Positions 1 to 5,355 of a stretch of DNA of 5,800 nt are shown here, piece by piece. This DNA comes from Pseudomonadota bacterium (GTDB lineage Bacteria > Desulfobacterota > Desulfobacteria > Desulfobacterales > Desulfobacteraceae): NCBI GenBank assembly GCA_018816605.1, contig JAHIVS010000325.1:1-5800 (forward strand), read 5' to 3'. The notes beneath the pieces were generated by a model. The model did not search any database. It worked only from the letters and a program-made list of their open reading frames with translations, and was not told where the DNA came from. Position 1 is the first letter of the stretch. Each line of letters begins with the position of its first letter. Position numbers and translations under genes: made by a program.

Positions 1-146
1 AGATATTCAAACCCACCCAGCACTGAATTCAGATAGGGCAGTGCCTCACTCACATCCTGATCCAGGTGTGCAAAGCAATGCACTCCCTTTGCATCAGATT
101 GGCATTTTGATTTGAATATTTCCAATGTATAGGTTGATAAAAGCAT
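1..146 (-). CDS. Probable Fe-S cluster (PF04060-like) protein, N-terminal part only
   Basis: This is a partial gene; it starts at the ATG at 146-144 and leaves the window at position 1, so only 48 residues are visible. The start is well supported: the upstream minus strand reads AAAGGAGATCCCT before the ATG, a strong Shine-Dalgarno with good spacing. The reading frame is open to the edge. The visible peptide begins MLLSTYTLEIFKSKC and contains HCFAHLDQDVSEALPYLN, with Cys at residues 15 and 24. From memory this N-terminus resembles small proteins annotated as (Fe-S)-binding or putative Fe-S cluster domain proteins, whose cysteine cluster lies further toward the C-terminus, here outside the window. 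The gene follows the ccdA stop by 25 bases and is probably the sixth gene of the arsR-permease-thioredoxin operon. A role as electron donor or sensor for that system is inference. The existence of the gene is more certain than its family. Confidence 0.7.
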   Translation of the reverse strand, partial: MLLSTYTLEIFKSKCQSDAKGVHCFAHLDQDVSEALPYLNSVLGGFEY

Positions 147-171
147 AGGGATCTCCTTTCCAACCGGTTTT

Positions 172-891
172 TCAGAATGGTTGCACAAAAGGGGTCAAAA
201 TAAAATATACCCCCAACAGGAGAATGGTTGAACCGGCAATTTTTCGGAACCAGAATCCCGCCCCGTTCCATACATGGTTTTCAAGCAGACTCTTTACTGC
301 TGCGGTTGAACTTCCGGCAACAACAATCGGAAGGCAATGGCCGATACCGAACAAAATGATCAAAAGGATGCCGGTCATCACTTTTTCCTGAACCGTGATA
401 ATGGCCAGAATCGGTGCAATAAACCCAAACGTGCATGACCCTGAAAGAACACCATATGCAAGCCCCAGTATAAAAGCCCCGGACATTCCCTTTAGATTCA
501 GCCGAAATAAGAGGCTTCCGGCGAAGGAACATTTTTCCACACCCAGCATTCCCAAAGCCACCCACACAAGGAGTATCCCCACAAGGATTTGCCAATAAGT
601 TCCCACATCCCCGAGCATCCTTCCAAGCAGGGCACAGATAATTCCAATGAGGGCAATGGTGATAAACAGGCCCAGGGCAAATAAAATAGAATAGAGTCCT
701 GCCTGCCGGGGCAGGACCATTTTTTCCTGGCCGGCGACATAGCCCACAATAAGGGGAATGGATGCCAGATGACAGGGGCTGAAAAGAACGCTGATCATCC
801 CCCAGACAAAACAGCCGAATGCTGCCGGTACCAAAGCGCCTATCATCCATTGGTTAATCGTCAAAAAAATGGCGTTCAGCATGGTCGTCAT
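172..891 (-). CDS. ccdA: CcdA/DsbD-type transmembrane thiol-disulfide transporter
   Basis: This 239-residue membrane protein is of the CcdA (DsbD beta-domain) family, which carries reducing equivalents from cytoplasmic thioredoxin across the inner membrane to periplasmic thiol proteins. About six hydrophobic segments are visible, at roughly residues 17-53, 65-93, 99-118, 136-166, 170-192 and 214-236. The two family cysteines are present: Cys40 in SPCHLASIPL of the first segment and Cys153 in SGSCTFGFIAP of the fourth, the expected redox pair. Length fits the short CcdA class, without the DsbD periplasmic domains. The start ATG at 891 overlaps the stop of the upstream exported thioredoxin by four bases (ATGA), suggesting translational coupling. 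A second ATG at 882 has AAGGG at better spacing and could be the true start. Since its neighbour is a thioredoxin rather than a cytochrome c maturation factor, the likely job is to keep that thioredoxin reduced. Confidence 0.88.
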   Translation of the reverse strand: MTTMLNAIFLTINQWMIGALVPAAFGCFVWGMISVLFSPCHLASIPLIVGYVAGQEKMVLPRQAGLYSILFALGLFITIALIGIICALLGRMLGDVGTYWQILVGILLVWVALGMLGVEKCSFAGSLLFRLNLKGMSGAFILGLAYGVLSGSCTFGFIAPILAIITVQEKVMTGILLIILFGIGHCLPIVVAGSSTAAVKSLLENHVWNGAGFWFRKIAGSTILLLGVYFILTPFVQPF

Positions 892-1331
892 CCCTTGTTT
901 GTAAACTTTGGTTGGGGAACACCCATTTTTTTCAATTGCTCAACAATGGCGGTTTCGTCTAAAAATCCCTCATGCCGGTATACCTCTTCACCCATTTTAT
1001 TAAAAAAAATCTGGGTTGGAATCGCCTTAATTTTGAACCGGGTTGCCTGGTCCCGATTTTCCCATACATCGATAAATAGGATATGGGCTTTGCCCCTATA
1101 GGCCTTTTCCATCTTTTCCAGAATCGGTGCCATCAGTTTACAGGGAATACATTTTTTGGCCCCAAGGTCAATCATGGTTGCCATGCCCTTCACGGGAAAC
1201 TCTGAAAAATCTTGTGCAAATGCCGTTCTCCCGGCAAATGGCAGCAAAAGGAAAATCAGTAAAATGACGATAGGACCGGACAGTCCCAGGCCTATCCCTG
1301 TTTTATTCTGGTTTTGTGTGTTTATTTGCAT
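888..1331 (-). CDS. Exported/membrane-anchored thioredoxin-fold protein (CIPC)
   Basis: This 147-residue protein consists of an N-terminal signal or anchor followed by one thioredoxin domain. Residues 13-32 are hydrophobic and lead to an AFA-QD sequence near residue 39 that resembles a signal peptidase I site, so the domain should lie on the periplasmic side. The active site is Cys61-Ile-Pro-Cys64 in KKCIPCKLMAP, and the conserved cis-proline is Pro105 in KAIPTQIFF. The FIDVW strand and the C-terminal glycine-rich HEGF turn (about residues 118-121) complete the fold. It follows the small thioredoxin-like gene by two bases and overlaps ccdA by four, so the three are surely co-transcribed. CcdA is its probable electron source. 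What it reduces is not visible: an oxidised metalloid, a disulfide in the permease, or another periplasmic protein are all possible. GGA in GGAAAATAACA before the ATG is a modest ribosome binding site. Confidence 0.88.
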   Translation of the reverse strand: MQINTQNQNKTGIGLGLSGPIVILLIFLLLPFAGRTAFAQDFSEFPVKGMATMIDLGAKKCIPCKLMAPILEKMEKAYRGKAHILFIDVWENRDQATRFKIKAIPTQIFFNKMGEEVYRHEGFLDETAIVEQLKKMGVPQPKFTNKG

Positions 1332-1333
1332 TG

Positions 1334-1567
1334 TTATTTTCCAAGCCAGGCCTTGATATCTTCTTTTTTAGGAACTTTCCCGGTACATTTCACCTGGTTG
1401 TCAATGATGACGGATGGGGTGCCGAAAACGCCATAGGAAGCAATCTTCATCAGGTCGGTAATTTTTTCCACACTGGCGTCACTCCCGGTCTCCTTTATGA
1501 CTTCCTGAATTAACTTTTCGGTCTTGCTGCATTTTGCGCAACCCGGCCCCAGCACTTTAATTTCCAT
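1334..1567 (-). CDS. Small cytoplasmic thioredoxin-like protein (redox-active disulfide protein 2 type, CAKC)
   Basis: This is a 77-residue minimal thioredoxin-fold protein with no signal peptide, so it is cytoplasmic. The start at 1567 was chosen because AAGGAGGGTATC directly precedes this ATG and because MEIKVLGPGCAKC is the normal N-terminus of the family. The same frame is open to 1654, but that extension overlaps the permease gene and has no support. The active site is Cys10-Ala-Lys-Cys13, and the cis-proline is Pro51 in FGTPSVII. A further cysteine lies in the QVKCTGK strand (Cys60). Family members (MTH895-like, often annotated thioredoxin family protein) commonly sit next to ArsP/DUF318 permeases, as here: the permease ends 34 bases upstream. 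The expected role is thiol-disulfide exchange with the permease or with CcdA, or metal(loid) binding by the CxxC pair. Which of these applies is inference. Confidence 0.9.
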   Translation of the reverse strand: MEIKVLGPGCAKCSKTEKLIQEVIKETGSDASVEKITDLMKIASYGVFGTPSVIIDNQVKCTGKVPKKEDIKAWLGK

Positions 1568-1601
1568 GATACCCTCCTTTAAAATTATTGGTTTTGTATA
1601 C

Positions 1602-2690
1602 TTAAATAAGCAGATTAAATAAATATCCCACACAAAGGATACCACAGGCCACAACCCCTATGAAGACAGCGATCAGTTTTGGTTTCAAAACTTTTCTCAA
1701 AATTACCATCTCGGGCAGGGACAGGGCAATAACACTCATCATAAACGCCAGAACAGTCCCAAGGGCGGCACCTTTCCCAAGCAGGGCCTCGACCACCGGG
1801 ATAATCCCGGCAGCATTGGAATACATGGGGATGCCGATGAGAACAGAAAGGGGGACAGACCACCAGGAGTCCTTACCCATAACGGAAGCCATGATCCCCT
1901 CGGGTACAAACCCGTGAATGCCTGCTCCCACTGCAATCCCAAGGATCACATAAATCCAGACCCTTCCGATGATTTCCTTAACAGCATCCCACCCGTAAAC
2001 CATGCGGTCATTCCAGGTTAGCTTTTCTTCTTCCATATTGATGGCCGGCGCATCTGTCCGGGTTACCCAGTCTTCAATGTGGCCTTCAAGTTTCAGTCGT
2101 CCGATGACCCAGCCTGCAGAAATGGCGATGAAAAGCCCTGTTCCCATGTATATGGCCGCCACTTTCCACCCCAAAAGACCATATAACAGCCCCAGGGCAA
2201 TTTCATTGACCATGGGTGCTGCAATCAAAAATGAAAACGTCACGCCCAGGGGAACCCCGGCTGTTACAAATCCGATAAACAGGGGCACGGCCGAACAAGA
2301 ACAAAATGGCGTCACAATTCCCAGAAGGGCTGCCAGAATATTTCCGGCAAATTCACTTTTTCCGGAAAGGAAAGCCCGGGTTTTTTCAGGTGTAAAAAAA
2401 CTTCTGATGATGCCCACCCCAAAAACCACCAGAAACAACAGCATCAAAACTTTTGGCGTGTCGTACAAAAAAAATTCCACGGAAGATCCGAGGTGTGATC
2501 CTTGTTCAATCGGCAGCAAGCCATAGGTGAGCCATGAGGAAAAATCGGGCAGCATTCTGTAAACTGACCACCACAGATAAACGCCTGCAGCCCCCATCAA
2601 CAGATGCAATGCCATGATTTTATTTATTTTCCCCCCATTCTGTATGGACAGGGTCTTTTTAGGTTCTGCGGGGTCTTGTTTATCAATCAT
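1602..2690 (-). CDS. ArsP/DUF318-family permease (putative metalloid or metal efflux)
   Basis: This 362-residue inner-membrane permease of the PF03773 type has about nine hydrophobic segments, near residues 24-46, 78-98, 114-142, 147-170, 174-197, 238-260, 276-300, 305-330 and 338-361. A charged cytoplasmic-looking loop lies at 200-235. The family signature is clear: TPFCSCSAVPLFIGF at 127-141 with Cys130 and Cys132, then APMVNEIAL at 158-166. A related second-half motif, GIPMYSNAAGIIPV at 286-299, with a later LPEM at 325-328, shows the internal duplication. Studied relatives export trivalent organoarsenicals (ArsP of Campylobacter) or have been linked to copper/zinc efflux. The substrate here cannot be decided. 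AGGTGG six bases before the ATG is a good ribosome binding site. The gene follows the ArsR regulator by 48 bases, supporting an inducible efflux role. No gene symbol is given because the substrate is unproven. Confidence 0.88.
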   Translation of the reverse strand: MIDKQDPAEPKKTLSIQNGGKINKIMALHLLMGAAGVYLWWSVYRMLPDFSSWLTYGLLPIEQGSHLGSSVEFFLYDTPKVLMLLFLVVFGVGIIRSFFTPEKTRAFLSGKSEFAGNILAALLGIVTPFCSCSAVPLFIGFVTAGVPLGVTFSFLIAAPMVNEIALGLLYGLLGWKVAAIYMGTGLFIAISAGWVIGRLKLEGHIEDWVTRTDAPAINMEEEKLTWNDRMVYGWDAVKEIIGRVWIYVILGIAVGAGIHGFVPEGIMASVMGKDSWWSVPLSVLIGIPMYSNAAGIIPVVEALLGKGAALGTVLAFMMSVIALSLPEMVILRKVLKPKLIAVFIGVVACGILCVGYLFNLLI

Positions 2691-2738
2691 ATATGGCCAC
2701 CTATCGATGCTATAAGATACTCTTTTTTGTACGTCCGA

Positions 2739-3083
2739 TTATTTTCCAACGATATCATGACGGTCAATGCCCGGAAGTATTTTTTTCAGTTCCCGGACCT
2801 CGGATTCATTGTCCAGCCAATGCTTCAGATTTCCGATCATACTGGCCGAATATGGAGAACCGCTGCCGTCGGAAAGAGAATAGTTGACCCACAATCCATC
2901 TTTAAAGCTTCTTACCAGTTCTGCATCTTCAAGAATTTTTAAATGCTTGCTGGCAGTAGATTGGGCAATACCCAGGGCTGTTTTTATTTCACACACGCAC
3001 AGGGGCCTGGATTGAAGCATCTTCATGATTTTGACCCGGTTGGGATCTGATAACGCTTTCATCACGCGAATAAATTTTTTCAT
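2739..3083 (-). CDS. ArsR/SmtB-family metal(loid)-responsive repressor
   Basis: This 114-residue winged-helix regulator is of usual ArsR-family length. The N-terminal helix RVMKALSDPNRVKIMKML leads into RPLCVCEI, where Cys29 and Cys31 form the CVC metal(loid)-binding motif of the alpha-3 position (compare ELCVCDL in arsenite sensors). The recognition helix follows in QSTASKHLKILEDAELV (about residues 41-57), then the beta wing FKDGLWVNYSLSD. No other cysteine exists in the protein, so a third ligand like that of plasmid R773 ArsR is absent within this region. The C-terminal tail (about 83-114) is acidic and charged. The gene is first in the leftward operon, and its promoter overlaps an inverted repeat just upstream, the probable site of autorepression. 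A weak AAAGG lies five bases before the ATG. Family assignment is firm. Arsenite or antimonite as inducer is an inference from the CVC motif and the permease next door. Confidence 0.92.
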   Translation of the reverse strand: MKKFIRVMKALSDPNRVKIMKMLQSRPLCVCEIKTALGIAQSTASKHLKILEDAELVRSFKDGLWVNYSLSDGSGSPYSASMIGNLKHWLDNESEVRELKKILPGIDRHDIVGK

Positions 3084-3093
3084 ATCTGCCTTT

Positions 3094-3127
3094 TATATAT
3101 CGTTATGATGGAATATAGCGATCTATA
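3094..3127. promoter_or_regulatory. Inverted repeat, probable ArsR operator
   Basis: The left arm TATATATCGTTAT (3094-3106) and right arm ATAGCGATCTATA (3115-3127) are reverse complements at 11 of 13 positions, around an 8-base spacer. The core ATCGTTAT/ATAGCGAT pairs at 7 of 8. The site starts 11 bases upstream of the arsR-family start codon and covers the -10 box of its promoter, the classic position for an ArsR-family autorepressor. The dyad is read directly from the sequence; the assignment to this regulator is inference. Confidence 0.72.
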
Positions 3128-3140
3128 CCTCCATTGTCAA
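3112..3140 (-). promoter_or_regulatory. Sigma-70 type promoter of the leftward operon
   Basis: On the minus strand, a perfect -35 box TTGACA (3140-3135) is followed after exactly 17 bases by the -10 box TATATT (3117-3112), one mismatch from consensus. The predicted start of transcription is near 3105, giving a leader of about 20 bases before the ATG at 3083. The -10 box lies within the inverted repeat at 3094-3127, so a bound repressor would block RNA polymerase. No other convincing promoter was seen further along the operon. Confidence 0.75.
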
Positions 3141-3151
3141 CACATAAAATG

Positions 3152-3211
3152 GGGTTTAAGAAAACAAGGAAGACCTTGGTTGACAGGGGTATAATAAACC
3201 CTTAGTGTCAA
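3152..3211. repeat. Nested short inverted repeats in the divergent intergenic region
   Basis: Three dyads lie here: GGGTTTA (3152-3158) with TAAACCC (3195-3201); CAAGG (3165-3169) with CCTTG (3174-3178) around an AAGA loop; and TTGACA (3180-3185) with TGTCAA (3206-3211). The second is nested in the first, while the third crosses it, so they cannot all form one RNA fold. They lie upstream of or around the candidate MFS promoter and could bind a regulator, but short dyads also arise by chance. Confidence 0.35.
3180..3208 (+). promoter_or_regulatory. Candidate promoter of the MFS transporter gene
   Basis: A perfect -35 box TTGACA (3180-3185) is followed after 17 bases by TAGTGT (3203-3208), which keeps the T1, A2 and T6 positions of the -10 consensus. 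This would start transcription near 3215, about 30 bases before the ATG. A perfect TATAAT at 3190-3195 is an alternative -10, but no good -35 precedes it. The region certainly has to hold a rightward promoter; which boxes are used is uncertain. Confidence 0.4.
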
Positions 3212-3244
3212 AGCTTTAACCGGAACACGAAAAGGAACTCGCCC

Positions 3245-4561
3245 ATGAAACAGACCCCCGTCACTTTTTCCGAACCAGTCGACTTTCGGTTTGAGTTGGC
3301 CAGATGGTCCATATTTGCAATCCTCATCCTCACCTATATTTTGGTTTATTTTCATCGCATGGCCCCGGGGGTGGTGTCTGAATTTCTCATGGCCGACTTT
3401 AACATCAGCGGTACCCGTCTGGGGGCCCTGTCCGCCATCTATTTCGCCATTTATGCACTGATGCAGATCCCTTCCGGTGTTATTGCCGACACCCTGGGGA
3501 CCCGGACCTCCATTATTTTCGGAAACCTTACGGCCGGCCTGGGCTCGATCCTTTTTGGTATGGCAACCGGGTTTGAAATGGCCTGTGCCGGCCGTTTTCT
3601 GGTGGGCCTCGGGGTCTCCGTGGTCTTTATTTCCATCATGAAAAACAACTCGGTCTGGTTCCATGAAAAGGTTTTCGGCATCATGAGCGGCCTGACCCTT
3701 TTTTTCGGAAATCTTGGGGCTGTCATGGCTGCCGGTCCCCTGGCGCAAGTCCTGACGGTCTTTCACTGGCGAACGGTTTTCTTGGGAATAGGCATTCTTT
3801 CCCTTGGCCTGGCCCTGGTGGGATTTTTACTGGTCAGGAACCAACCCCAGGATATGGGGTTTGTTCCGCCCAATCCCCATACAGGCCAGTTCCAAACCCA
3901 AAACCGTCATTGGCTGACCAATCTCAAGGATGTGATCATGACCCTGAGGGTCTGGCCCGGATTCTGGGTACAATTGGGCATGATCGGCAGCAGCTACGCC
4001 TTTATGGGACTCTGGGGCATGCCCTATCTGCGGGACGTCCATGGGGTAAACCGCTCCTTTGCAGCCCATCACATGACGGTCCAATTGCTGAGTTTTGCCC
4101 TGGGCGCCCTGTTCTGGGGATGGATCTCTGATAAAACCGGCAGAAGAAAACCCTTTCTTCTATGGGCCGCTGCAGGCTATGTCCTGTCCTGGTTCCTGCT
4201 TACCTATCTTTCGTGGACACCGGGGATAACCGGCTTCATTCTCTTTGCCTTTATGGGATTTTCGGCATCCGGCTTTGTCATCACCTTTGCTGCTGCAAAG
4301 GAAATTGTCCATCCCCAGCTTTCCGGCATGGGTGTCAGCGTGGTCAACACCGGCTGCTTCATCGGCACCGCCCTGGCCCAACCTCTGCTGGGCTATATTG
4401 CCGACCTGACCTGGGACGGTACCACGGCAAACGGTGTCCGGATCTACAGTGCCGCCGACTACCATAACGGGTTTATCGCAATGATCCTGTTTTCGATTCT
4501 GGCCCTGGCAGCCGCCACCAGGGTAGAGGAGACCTATTGCCGGAACATTTTTAAAGAATAA
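3245..4561 (+). CDS. Major facilitator superfamily transporter
   Basis: This 438-residue protein has the twelve-segment pattern of an MFS secondary transporter. The first half begins with a hydrophobic segment at about 21-37 and YFHRMAPGVVSEF, and carries MFS motif A between segments 2 and 3: GVIADTLGTRTSI at 78-90 with Gly78, Asp82, Gly85 and Arg87. The matching motif of the second half is GWISDKTGRRKPF at 292-304. A long hydrophilic loop at about 198-230 separates the halves. HWRTVFLGIG near 174-183 is typical of the organophosphate/anion and nitrate-like groups, but the substrate cannot be read. AAAGGAA lies about eight bases before the ATG, supporting this start. The gene is divergent from the arsR operon and separated by 161 bases; shared regulation is possible but not shown. 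It ends facing the methyltransferase gene, with about 48 bases between the stop codons. Confidence 0.88.
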   Translation: MKQTPVTFSEPVDFRFELARWSIFAILILTYILVYFHRMAPGVVSEFLMADFNISGTRLGALSAIYFAIYALMQIPSGVIADTLGTRTSIIFGNLTAGLGSILFGMATGFEMACAGRFLVGLGVSVVFISIMKNNSVWFHEKVFGIMSGLTLFFGNLGAVMAAGPLAQVLTVFHWRTVFLGIGILSLGLALVGFLLVRNQPQDMGFVPPNPHTGQFQTQNRHWLTNLKDVIMTLRVWPGFWVQLGMIGSSYAFMGLWGMPYLRDVHGVNRSFAAHHMTVQLLSFALGALFWGWISDKTGRRKPFLLWAAAGYVLSWFLLTYLSWTPGITGFILFAFMGFSASGFVITFAAAKEIVHPQLSGMGVSVVNTGCFIGTALAQPLLGYIADLTWDGTTANGVRIYSAADYHNGFIAMILFSILALAAATRVEETYCRNIFKE

Positions 4562-4609
4562 CAGATGAAACTTGCCACCGATATCAACGAAATTCCTTAG
4601 AAAACAGGC

Positions 4610-5152
4610 TTATTTTTTTATGGCGACCAGGGAGACGGTTTGATCAAATTTTTCTGAGCCCTCTATTTTTTTTTCTTCGTAATATACAATTTTGCATGAA
4701 ATAAAGGCATGGAGCAGCTCATTGGATTCCAGGCAATAGGCTTGGTTTTTTTTTCCGAGAAAGGACTCAAAAATCAAAATTCCGCCGGATTTCAACCCCC
4801 TAAGAATCATCGGAAACAAGCGTTGATCCAGGAAACGCACGTTGAGAATAAGGCCATATCTATTTTCCGGAATTGTCCATTTGTCCAGATCCCGGCAGAT
4901 AACCTTTATCCCCGGGTCCTGTTGCGCCAGTTGGGCTGTGGCAACTTGAGAGATGTCTATTGCATCCACCTCAAACCCTTTTTGAGCAAGGAACAGACTG
5001 TTTCGGCCGTTTCCGCAGGCGATGTCCAATGCCTTCTTCGGGAATGCCAGCCCGTAAAAGGACTCCAGAAGACCTGAAGGTTCAAAGCCTCCCATATCTT
5101 TGCGATATCGTAGATCCCATTTTTCCCGATCGGTATCCGTCATTTTTACCAC
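4610..5152 (-). CDS. TehB-like class I SAM-dependent methyltransferase
   Basis: This 180-residue single-domain Rossmann-fold methyltransferase is slightly short for the TehB-like group. After a leader with DREKWDLRYR, motif I is ALDIACGNGRNSLFLA at 41-56 (glycine loop ACGNG). The acidic residue at the end of beta-2 is Asp66 in VDAIDIS, and CRDLDKW at 86-92 fits the post-beta-3 region. The C-terminal part with ESFLGKKNQAYCLESNELL matches this group, where a substrate loop precedes NELL. Members include tellurite-resistance TehB and many proteins of unknown substrate. The open frame starts at a GTG (5152) with GGTGA four bases upstream; an ATG at 5143 is an equally plausible start. No promoter could be fixed. 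It lacks the extra cysteine pattern expected for an ArsM arsenite methyltransferase, so a link to the arsR operon is not supported beyond proximity. Confidence 0.82.
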   Translation of the reverse strand: MVKMTDTDREKWDLRYRKDMGGFEPSGLLESFYGLAFPKKALDIACGNGRNSLFLAQKGFEVDAIDISQVATAQLAQQDPGIKVICRDLDKWTIPENRYGLILNVRFLDQRLFPMILRGLKSGGILIFESFLGKKNQAYCLESNELLHAFISCKIVYYEEKKIEGSEKFDQTVSLVAIKK

Positions 5153-5355
5153 GCTTTCACCACATATAAAAAGGGGTTCAATTCCCCAAGCCTGTCGAAT
5201 ATGATCACACCTTTGTCGATTCGTAAAGGTTTTTCCGGTAAAGACAGATTTTTTTGTTTTTTTTAACCTTGGATTTCAGAAAAGAGCGTGGTAATTTAAC
5301 AGCTTTCCAACTGATTTTTACCAAGATGCGCTTTACTGAAAGGAAAGGGTTACAG
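5153..5355. other. Intergenic region, no gene seen
   Basis: These bases separate the divergent methyltransferase and nitroreductase genes. They contain a small dyad GGGG-TTCAATT-CCCC (5173-5187) and T tracts of seven and eight at 5249-5264. They also hold a loose AAGGTT/AACCTT dyad (5226-5231 and 5265-5270). No supported open frame or RNA gene was recognised on either strand. Confidence 0.5.
5269..5297 (+). promoter_or_regulatory. Weak candidate promoter of the nitroreductase gene
   Basis: TTGGAT (5269-5274), a 17-base spacer and TAATTT (5292-5297) keep only half of each consensus box, but the T-rich stretch at 5249-5264 sits where an UP element would help. Transcription would begin near 5304, about 50 bases before the ATG. 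This is a suggestion only. Confidence 0.2.

Noticed and set aside
1568..1654. N-terminal extension of the 77-residue thioredoxin-like protein (open frame to 1654).
   Set aside because: It overlaps the permease gene and lacks a ribosome binding site, while the ATG at 1567 has AAGGAGG and the family N-terminus.
2002..2526. Rightward open frame of 174 codons inside the permease gene.
   Set aside because: It is antisense to a clearly conserved membrane protein and shows no family features; likewise the other frames antisense to real genes (for example 3137-3766 and 5205-5747).
2697..2720. CTATCGATGCTATAAGATAC before the permease looked like a second copy of the ArsR operator.
   Set aside because: It shares only fragments of the ATCGTTAT/ATAGCGAT halves, with a three-base insertion and no proper dyad.
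4562..4609. Possible bidirectional terminator between the convergent MFS and methyltransferase genes.
   Set aside because: A T run is present but no stable stem precedes it on either strand.
4610..5152. ArsM arsenite methyltransferase, which would fit the neighbouring operon.
   Set aside because: The protein is too short and its cysteines do not form the ArsM pattern; the C-terminal NELL region fits TehB-like enzymes instead.
5173..5187. GGGGTTCAATTCCCC resembles a tRNA T-arm and, on the minus strand, a hairpin followed by five Ts.
   Set aside because: No acceptor, D or anticodon arm or CCA end is visible around it, so it is not a tRNA gene. As a terminator the stem is only four base pairs and no leftward gene ends there.
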